From Streptomyces sp. NBC_00258 (GTDB lineage: Bacteria; Actinomycetota; Actinomycetes; Streptomycetales; Streptomycetaceae): a stretch of 64,000 nt of DNA. Numbering within the stretch: the stretch's first letter is position 1; every line of letters begins with the position of its first letter. Below, piece after piece: positions 58,492 to 64,000 of this stretch. A program made the translations under genes and the position numbers. Location of the stretch: contig NZ_CP108081.1 in NCBI RefSeq assembly GCF_036182465.1, forward strand, positions 3,596,001-3,660,000, in the 5' to 3' direction. The notes beneath the pieces were generated by a model that was not told where the DNA came from, ran no database searches, and saw nothing but the letters and a program-made list of their open reading frames with translations.

Positions 58492-59517
58492 ATGGACGAC
58501 ACGACCAGCCACACGACCGTGAAAGCCCCGCTGAACGCGCCACTGTTGGACGTCCAGGACCTCACCGTCGACGTGCTGTCCCGGTCCGGCGCCGCCCAAC
58601 GGGTCGTCCACGGAGTCTCGTTCACCCTCCACGAGGAGGAGACCCTCGCGCTCATCGGCGAGTCCGGCTCCGGCAAGAGCATCTCCGCGATGGCCGTCAT
58701 GGGCCTGCTCCCCGCCACCACGGCCCGGGTCGGCGGCACCGCCCGCCACCGGGGCACGGACCTGCTGACGCTGGCCCCGGACCTGCTCCGTGCCCTGCGC
58801 GGCAAGCGCATCGCGATGGTCTTCCAGGACTCCCTTTCCGCCCTCAACCCCACCCTCACCGTGGGCTTCCAGATCGCCGAGACGATACGGGCCCACGAGG
58901 GCGTCGGCCGCCGCGAGGCCCGCGCCAGGGCCGTCGAGCTGATGGCCCGGGTCCGCATCCCCGACCCGGCCCACCGCTACCGCGACCACCCGCACCAGTT
59001 CTCCGGCGGCATGCGGCAACGGATCATGATCGCGATGGCGGTGGCGCTCGGCCCCGACGTCCTCATCGCCGACGAACCCACCACCGCCCTGGACGTCACC
59101 GTGCAGGCACAGATCATGGAACTGCTCGCCGAACTCCGCGAGGAGACCGGCTCCGCCCTGCTGCTCATCACCCACGACTTGGGACTCGCCGCGGGCACCG
59201 CCGACCGGGTCGCGATCATGTACGCCGGACGCATCCTGGAACAGGCCCCGGTCCAGGAGTTGTACGACCGGCCGGCGCACCCCTACACGCGCGGGCTGCT
59301 CGCCGCCGTGCCCCGCCTCGACGGGGACACCGACGACCTCACCCCGATCCCGGGCAGCCCGCCGGGACCCGGCCTGCTGCCCTCCGGCTGCGCCTTCCAC
59401 CCCCGCTGCCCCAACGCCGGTGAACGCTGCGCGACACAGGAGCCGATGCTGCTCCCGGCCCCGCCCGCACGTCTCGTCGCCTGCCACTACCCGCTGGAGG
59501 TCTCAGGTGCCCGATGA
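58492..59517 (+). CDS. ABC ATPase, DppD type
   Basis: A 341-aa ATPase with Walker A GESGSGKS, signature FSGGMRQR and Walker B LIADEPTTALD, plus the oligopeptide C-terminal domain with CAFHPRCPNAGERC. ATG 58492 lacks a strong ribosome site; coupling with the upstream stop (7 bp) may suffice. It overlaps the next gene by 11 bp. Confidence 0.93.
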   Translation: MDDTTSHTTVKAPLNAPLLDVQDLTVDVLSRSGAAQRVVHGVSFTLHEEETLALIGESGSGKSISAMAVMGLLPATTARVGGTARHRGTDLLTLAPDLLRALRGKRIAMVFQDSLSALNPTLTVGFQIAETIRAHEGVGRREARARAVELMARVRIPDPAHRYRDHPHQFSGGMRQRIMIAMAVALGPDVLIADEPTTALDVTVQAQIMELLAELREETGSALLLITHDLGLAAGTADRVAIMYAGRILEQAPVQELYDRPAHPYTRGLLAAVPRLDGDTDDLTPIPGSPPGPGLLPSGCAFHPRCPNAGERCATQEPMLLPAPPARLVACHYPLEVSGAR

Positions 59518-60514
59518 CGTCCCGACCGGTGCCCCGCTGCTCGAGGCCCGCGGCCTGGTCAAGCACTACCGGTCCGGCGGGCTGCCCCTGGGCGGCGGGC
59601 GCCGGGCCACGGTCAAGGCCGTCGACGGCGTCGACCTGACCCTGCGGCGGGGCTCCACCCTCGGTCTGGTGGGCGAGTCCGGATGCGGCAAGTCGACCCT
59701 CACCCGCCTGCTGATGGCCCTGGACCGGCCCACCTCCGGCACCGTGCTCGTCGAGGGCCGTGATCTCCTCACTCTGCCGTCGGCCGAGCTGCGGCGCCGC
59801 AGGCGCGACATCCAGCTGGTCATGCAGGACCCGTACACCTCCCTCGATCCCCGGATGACGGCGCTGGAGATCGTCCGTGAGCCGCTCGACATCCACCGCG
59901 ACCTGATGCCGAAGAAGGAACGCGCGTCCTGGGCACACGAGTTGCTGCACATGGTCGGGCTCGACCCCGGGCACGCGCACCGCCACCCCCACCAGTTCTC
60001 CGGCGGACAGCGCCAGCGCCTCGGCATCGCACGGGCACTCGCGCTCCGCCCGAAGATCCTGGTCTGCGACGAGCCGGTGTCGGCGCTCGACGTGTCCGTG
60101 CAGGCGCAGGTCATCAACCTGTTCAAGGAACTGCAGCGGGAGTTCGGGCTCAGTTACTTGTTCATCGCGCACGATCTGGCCGTGGTCCGGCACGTCGCCG
60201 ACGAGGTCGCCGTCATGTATCTGGGGCGGATCATCGAGCACGGCGACCGCGACACCGTCTACTCCCGCCCCGCGCATCCGTACACCCGGGCGCTGCTCTC
60301 GGCCGTCCCCGATCCGGACCCGCGGAGCCGGGGCGCCACCGGCCGCATCGTGCTGCAGGGCGACCCTCCCAGCCCGACCCGGCCACCCGCCGGGTGCGCC
60401 TTCCACACGCGCTGTTGGAAGAGCCAGGACCTCTGCGGCGCGGAGCGGCCGGTGCCGACCGCGCCGGCAGCCGACGGGCGGCGGCAGGTCGCCTGCCACT
60501 TCCCCGAGAACTGA
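59507..60514 (+). CDS. ABC ATPase, DppF type
   Basis: A 335-aa ATPase with Walker A GESGCGKST, signature FSGGQRQR and Walker B LVCDEPVSALD, and the oligopeptide C-terminal domain CAFHTRCWKSQDLC. GTG 59507 follows GGAGG at 7 nt and lies within the end of the preceding gene. It is last of the transporter genes and is followed after 47 bp by the PaiB-like gene. Confidence 0.93.
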   Translation: MPDDVPTGAPLLEARGLVKHYRSGGLPLGGGRRATVKAVDGVDLTLRRGSTLGLVGESGCGKSTLTRLLMALDRPTSGTVLVEGRDLLTLPSAELRRRRRDIQLVMQDPYTSLDPRMTALEIVREPLDIHRDLMPKKERASWAHELLHMVGLDPGHAHRHPHQFSGGQRQRLGIARALALRPKILVCDEPVSALDVSVQAQVINLFKELQREFGLSYLFIAHDLAVVRHVADEVAVMYLGRIIEHGDRDTVYSRPAHPYTRALLSAVPDPDPRSRGATGRIVLQGDPPSPTRPPAGCAFHTRCWKSQDLCGAERPVPTAPAADGRRQVACHFPEN

Positions 60515-60561
60515 CGGCCCCACAACCCACGGCTCGGAACTGACAGGACGGAACAGCGCAC

Positions 60562-61197
60562 ATGCTGGAGCAGGAGGTCTTCCGGGTCGACGACCCCGGG
60601 TGGATCCGTGGTCTCGCACGGGCCCACCCGTGGGCGACCCTGATCAGTCACACCGCCCACCGCGGACTGGTCGTCTCCCATCTGCCGGTGCTGGTGGACG
60701 ACTCGCGACAGGACTCCGGGGACGCCGGCTGCACGCTGCTCGGCCACCTCGCCGGGACCGACGCCAGGAAGCACGAACTCGGCTCCCACGAGGTCGTCGT
60801 CGTGCTCCAGGGACCGCACGGCTACATCTCGCCGAGCTGGTACGGGGAGACACCTCACGTCCCGACCTGGAACTTCACGGTCCTGCATGTCCACGGCCAC
60901 CCCGAGGTCCTCGACCCGGCAGGCACCTACGACGTACTGTCCGCCACCGTCGACCACTTCGAGGACCGCTTTCCCGAGCCATGGCGGCTGGCCCGGGTGG
61001 AGAGTTACGCCCACCGGATCGCCGCCGCCGTCACCGGATTCCGGCTGCCCGCCACGAAGGTGACGGCCAAGGCGAAGCTCAGCCAGGACGAGCGCGAGGA
61101 GACCGTCCTCCGTCTTGCCGACGCCCTCGAATCCGGCCGGCCGCACGCCGGCCCCGAACTCGCCCGCGCCATGCGCGACATCCGGAGGAAGCCGTGA
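60562..61197 (+). CDS. PaiB-like FMN-binding protein
   Basis: A 211-aa protein of the PaiB/FMN-binding negative regulator family: HPWATLISHTAHRGLVVSHL, SPSWYG, WNFTVLHVHG and AKAKLSQD are family blocks. It binds FMN or acts as a small oxidoreductase or regulator, in many species beside the peptide importers. ATG 60562. Its stop overlaps the next start (GTGA), linking it tightly with the amidohydrolase. Confidence 0.88.
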   Translation: MLEQEVFRVDDPGWIRGLARAHPWATLISHTAHRGLVVSHLPVLVDDSRQDSGDAGCTLLGHLAGTDARKHELGSHEVVVVLQGPHGYISPSWYGETPHVPTWNFTVLHVHGHPEVLDPAGTYDVLSATVDHFEDRFPEPWRLARVESYAHRIAAAVTGFRLPATKVTAKAKLSQDEREETVLRLADALESGRPHAGPELARAMRDIRRKP

Positions 61198-62735
61198 GCA
61201 ACACGAACACCGTGACCGGCCCGAACACCGCAGCGCCCGGCACCCCCTCGGCCACCGCCGAGCCGCTCACCCTGCGCCGCGTCCGCCTCGGCGCGGGCGG
61301 ACCGCTGAGCGATGTCCGTATCGAGTCAGGCCTCGTCAAGGCCGTCTTCCCCGCGGGTGAATCACCGCGGGCCGACGGCCAGAGCCTCGACCTCGACGGC
61401 CGTACGCTGCTGCCGGGGCTGTGGGACTCGCACGTACACATGGTCCAGTGGGCGGGCCTGCGCCGACGGCTCGACGTGTCCGGCGCCCGTTCGGCGCGGG
61501 AGGCCGCGGACGCGGCAGGCCGACAGGCCGCCGCCCTCCCGGCCGGTGAGCCGATGATCGGCCACGGCTTCCGCGACGGACTGTGGCCGGACGCGCCCCA
61601 CAAGGACCTGCTCGACGCCCTCGTCCCGGACCGCCCCACCCTGCTGATCAGCATGGATCTGCACTCCGCCTGGCTCAACTCGGCCGGACTCGCCCTGGTC
61701 GGGCGCGGAGACCACCCCACCGGACTGCTGCGCGAGGACGAGTGCATCCAGGCCATGGCCCAACTCCCCACCGCTTCGGTGGAGTTGACGGACCAATGGG
61801 TGCAGGAGGCCTGCGTCGCCGCCGCCGCGCGCGGGATCACCGGCATCGTCGACTTCGAGTACGCCGACAACATCGCCGACTGGACCCGCCGGATGAACGG
61901 CGCCGCGGTGCCGCTCCGCGTGGCGGCCTCCATCTGGTCCCCTCAGCTCGATGCGGCGATCAGCCGCGGGCTCCGCACCGGCCAGACCCTGGACACCCCC
62001 GGCGGGCTGCTGGAGGTCGGGCCGTTCAAGCTGCTGACCGACGGTTCGCTCAACACCCGCACCGCGCTGTGCCACGAGGCGTACCCGGGCGCCGTCCCCG
62101 GCGAGCCCGGCTCCCACGGACTGGAGCAGCTGCCCCCGGAGGAACTGGTGTCCCTGCTGCGCCGCGCCTCCTCCCACGGGATCGAACCCGCGATCCACGC
62201 GATCGGGGACCGCGCCAACGAGATGACGCTCGACGCCTTCGAGGAGGTGCGCTGCCACGGCCGGATCGAGCACGGCCAGCTGCTCGCCGCCAAGGACATC
62301 CCGCGCTTCGCCGAGCTGGGCGTCACCGTGAGCATCCAGCCCACCCACGCGGTGGACGACCGGGACGTCGCCGACCGGCACTGGGCGGGCCGGACCCACC
62401 GGGCCTACGCCTTCGCCGACCTGCTCGCCGCCGGGGCCGTCCTGGCGCTGGGTTCCGACGCCCCCGTCGCCACGCTCGACCCCTGGCTGACCATGGCGTC
62501 CGCCGTGACGCGCACCGGCGACGAGCGCCCGCCGTGGCACCCGGAGCAGCGGATACCGGTGGCGGACGCCCTCGCCGGCTCGTCCCGGGGGAGGCGGCTG
62601 ATCCGGGTCGGCGACCGGGCCGACCTGGTGGTGACCGACGCCGACCCGCTCACCGCGGACACCCGGACCCTGCGTGAGATGCCCGTGCACGCCACGCTGC
62701 TGGCCGGTGCCTGGACCCACGGCCCGTCGTCGTGA
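61194..62735 (+). CDS. amidohydrolase family protein (YtcJ-like)
   Basis: A 513-aa metal-dependent amidohydrolase of the Amidohydro_3 type. Metal site DSHVHM (H80, H82) and HAIGDRANEMTLDAF and SDAPVATLDPW are present. YtcJ-like enzymes cleave N-acyl or cyclic amides. GTG 61194 overlaps the PaiB-like stop, with GGAGG upstream. As last gene of the peptide operon it may process an N-substituted peptide, freeing substrate for the M14 enzyme; this is inference. Confidence 0.88.
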   Translation: MSNTNTVTGPNTAAPGTPSATAEPLTLRRVRLGAGGPLSDVRIESGLVKAVFPAGESPRADGQSLDLDGRTLLPGLWDSHVHMVQWAGLRRRLDVSGARSAREAADAAGRQAAALPAGEPMIGHGFRDGLWPDAPHKDLLDALVPDRPTLLISMDLHSAWLNSAGLALVGRGDHPTGLLREDECIQAMAQLPTASVELTDQWVQEACVAAAARGITGIVDFEYADNIADWTRRMNGAAVPLRVAASIWSPQLDAAISRGLRTGQTLDTPGGLLEVGPFKLLTDGSLNTRTALCHEAYPGAVPGEPGSHGLEQLPPEELVSLLRRASSHGIEPAIHAIGDRANEMTLDAFEEVRCHGRIEHGQLLAAKDIPRFAELGVTVSIQPTHAVDDRDVADRHWAGRTHRAYAFADLLAAGAVLALGSDAPVATLDPWLTMASAVTRTGDERPPWHPEQRIPVADALAGSSRGRRLIRVGDRADLVVTDADPLTADTRTLREMPVHATLLAGAWTHGPSS

Positions 62736-62796
62736 CCTGTTCCCGCACGACGGTGTGCGCGGTCCCGGACGTCGATGCCGGCCCGACGATGACCAT

Positions 62797-62812
62797 CTTG
62801 GTCTAGACCTTG
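62797..62812. promoter_or_regulatory. DasR-element-like site CTTGGTCTAGACCTTG
   Basis: The core TGGTCTAGACC (62799-62809) is identical to the centre of the published DasR element; the flanks differ. It overlaps TTGACG (62810-62815), a likely -35 box, so binding would block the GH64 promoter. Confidence 0.65.
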
Positions 62813-62814
62813 AC

Positions 62815-62835
62815 GTGTCCCATTCAGAGGGACAC
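62815..62835. promoter_or_regulatory. GTGTCCC-N7-GGGACAC palindrome
   Basis: Perfect 7-bp arms at 62815-62821 and 62829-62835 lie between the DasR-like and LacI-like sites. A transcription factor may bind here; the hairpin could also form in RNA. Confidence 0.45.
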
Positions 62836-62837
62836 TC

Positions 62838-62851
62838 TGAGAGCGCTCTCA
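62838..62851. promoter_or_regulatory. TGAGAGCGCTCTCA palindrome, LacI/CebR-like operator
   Basis: A perfect 14-bp palindrome, close to the CebR operator TGGGAGCGCTCCCA of cellobiose control in Streptomyces (two symmetrical changes). It lies about 120 bp before the GH64 start, downstream of the predicted -35 element. Confidence 0.65.
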
Positions 62852-62862
62852 AACGACCGGAA

Positions 62863-62906
62863 GGGGCCGCGCCTCTTCTTGCCTCCCCATGACGGGACGC
62901 GGCCCC
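62863..62906 (+). other. 9-bp inverted repeat in the GH64 leader
   Basis: GGGGCCGCG (62863-62871) pairs with CGCGGCCCC (62898-62906) over a 26-nt spacer. It would fold in the mRNA leader, 62 bp upstream of the start codon. Confidence 0.5.
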
Positions 62907-62968
62907 AGACCATCCGTCCGTCGCATTTCGACTCCGGTGGGAGAAGCCCACCTGGCAGGAGGACGAGC

Positions 62969-64000
62969 GTGCTTGCCCTACGGAAAGCGCTGGTGGCTCT
63001 GGTCGCCGCGGCAACCGTCACCGCGGGACTCACGACGGTGGGCCCCGCGTCCCACGCCGAAGCCGCGGTGCCCACGACCATCCCGCTGGAGTTCAAGAAC
63101 AACTCCGGGCGCGGCGACCAGATCTACATCTACAACATCGGGACCCTGCTCTCGACCGGCCAGCAGGGCTGGGCCGACGCGAACGGCACGTTCCACGCCT
63201 GGCCCGCCGGCGGCAACCCGCCGACCCCCGCACCCGACGCGTCGATCGCCGGACCGGCCAACGGCCAGAGCAGGACGATCCGCATGCCGAAGTTCTCCGG
63301 CCGGGTCTACTTCTCGTACGGCCAGAAGCTCGTCTTCAAGCTGACCACCGGCGGTCTGGTACAGCCCGCGGTGCAGAACCCGACCGACCCGAACGCGAAC
63401 ATCCTCTTCAACTGGACCGAGTACACGCTCAACGACTCCGGACTGTGGATCAACAGCACACAGGTGGACATGTTCTCGGCCCCGTACGCGGTCGGCGTCA
63501 AGAACACCGCCGGCACCGTCAAGAACACCGGTCACCTGAAGCCGGGCGGCTACAACGGCTTCTTCAACGCCCTCAGGGGCCAGCCCGGCGGCTGGGCCAA
63601 CCTCATCAAGACCCGCTCCGACGGAACCGTCCTGCGGGCCCTCGCACCCGGCCACGGCATCGAGTCCGGCGCCCTGCCGAGCACCGTCATGAACGACTAC
63701 GTCAACCGGGTGTGGAGCAAGTACGCCACCTCCACGCTCACGGTGACACCGTTCGCGAACCAGCCGGCCACCAAGTACTACGGCAGGGTCTCCGGCAACG
63801 TCATGAACTTCACCAACAGTTCCGGCGCCGTCGTGACCAGCTTCCAGAAGCCCGACTCGGACAGCATCTTCGGCTGCCACAAGCATCTGGACGCGCCGAA
63901 CGACCTGGTGCGCGGCCCGATCTCCCGCACCCTGTGCGCGGGCTACAACCGGTCCACGCTCCTGACCAACCCCAACCAGCCCGACACGAGTTCCGCGGGC
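62969..64000 (+). CDS. secreted GH64 beta-1,3-glucanase, partial at window end
   Basis: The frame from GTG 62969 stays open to the window end (344 codons seen), with AGGAGGA 6 nt upstream. A signal peptide (ALVALVAAATVTAGLTTVG, cleavage near residue 33) leads to the GH64 fold: IPLEFKNNSGRGDQIYIYNI, GRVYFSYGQKLVFKL, FNWTEYTLNDSGLWINSTQV, and GYNGFFNALRGQPGG. GH64 enzymes cut beta-1,3-glucan to laminaripentaose. Any C-terminal binding module is beyond the window. Three stacked palindromes precede it and suggest dual control by DasR-like and CebR-like regulators. Confidence 0.88.
   Translation, partial: MLALRKALVALVAAATVTAGLTTVGPASHAEAAVPTTIPLEFKNNSGRGDQIYIYNIGTLLSTGQQGWADANGTFHAWPAGGNPPTPAPDASIAGPANGQSRTIRMPKFSGRVYFSYGQKLVFKLTTGGLVQPAVQNPTDPNANILFNWTEYTLNDSGLWINSTQVDMFSAPYAVGVKNTAGTVKNTGHLKPGGYNGFFNALRGQPGGWANLIKTRSDGTVLRALAPGHGIESGALPSTVMNDYVNRVWSKYATSTLTVTPFANQPATKYYGRVSGNVMNFTNSSGAVVTSFQKPDSDSIFGCHKHLDAPNDLVRGPISRTLCAGYNRSTLLTNPNQPDTSSAG

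Overview
The window is typical Streptomyces (or very close Streptomycetaceae) chromosome. It has very high GC with strong third-position GC bias and GTG/TTG starts after AGGAG-type ribosome sites. It carries a complete cvnABCD conservon, an XRE(DUF5753)/DUF397/HATPase regulatory set, many ABC importers, and two genes with the rare TTA codon right behind the start. No tRNA, rRNA, CRISPR array, intact insertion sequence or polyketide/peptide synthetase cluster was seen.

Layout. 1-5.9 kb: two MarR regulators, an MMPL exporter with a palindromic operator, and a NarL-type histidine kinase/response regulator pair closed by a 17-bp terminator. 5.9-7.4 kb (minus): YcnI-like copper protein and a membrane protein. 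7.5-10.9 kb: HATPase anti-sigma-like protein with a small partner, divergent from XRE, DUF397 and a DUF574-type methyltransferase. 11-20.5 kb: M81 peptidase and ROK repressor (minus), divergent from a peptide-type ABC importer with fused ATPases and a ROK sugar kinase. 20.7-25.9 kb: orphan sugar-binding lipoprotein, then cvnABCD. 26.2-32.4 kb: membrane flippase-like protein, RpiB-like isomerase, MsrB, MurC, a conserved protein, RibD-like reductase, ZapE ATPase. 32.4-38.9 kb: secreted protein, carbonic anhydrase with SulP transporter, SPFH protein, PhoX-like protein, aldo/keto reductase, zinc-ribbon protein. 38.9-45 kb: two-gene ABC exporter, Pth2-like hydrolase, methyltransferase, XRE-cupin regulator, DHA2 exporter. 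45-52.3 kb: GntR regulator divergent from a Das-like chitobiose-type importer, a cytoplasmic GH20 hexosaminidase and a CBM3-GH16 enzyme. 52.3-62.7 kb: a GbsR/MarR regulator fused to an IS5-type transposase domain, divergent from an eight-gene peptide operon (binding protein, M14 carboxypeptidase, four ABC subunits, PaiB-like protein, amidohydrolase). 62.8-64 kb: a GH64 beta-1,3-glucanase gene running off the window.

Main theme: scavenging of polymers and peptides. Three import operons each sit beside their own regulator and hydrolases. Operator-like palindromes of the DasR/GntR type occur both at the chitobiose-type operon and before the GH64 gene, which suggests shared amino-sugar control. 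The most unusual items are the regulator-transposase fusion, the stacked operators before the GH64 gene, three ACTTTTTNCAG copies at the ROK repressor, and a dispersed 33-nt repeat that supplies a stop codon to one gene and is translated in another.
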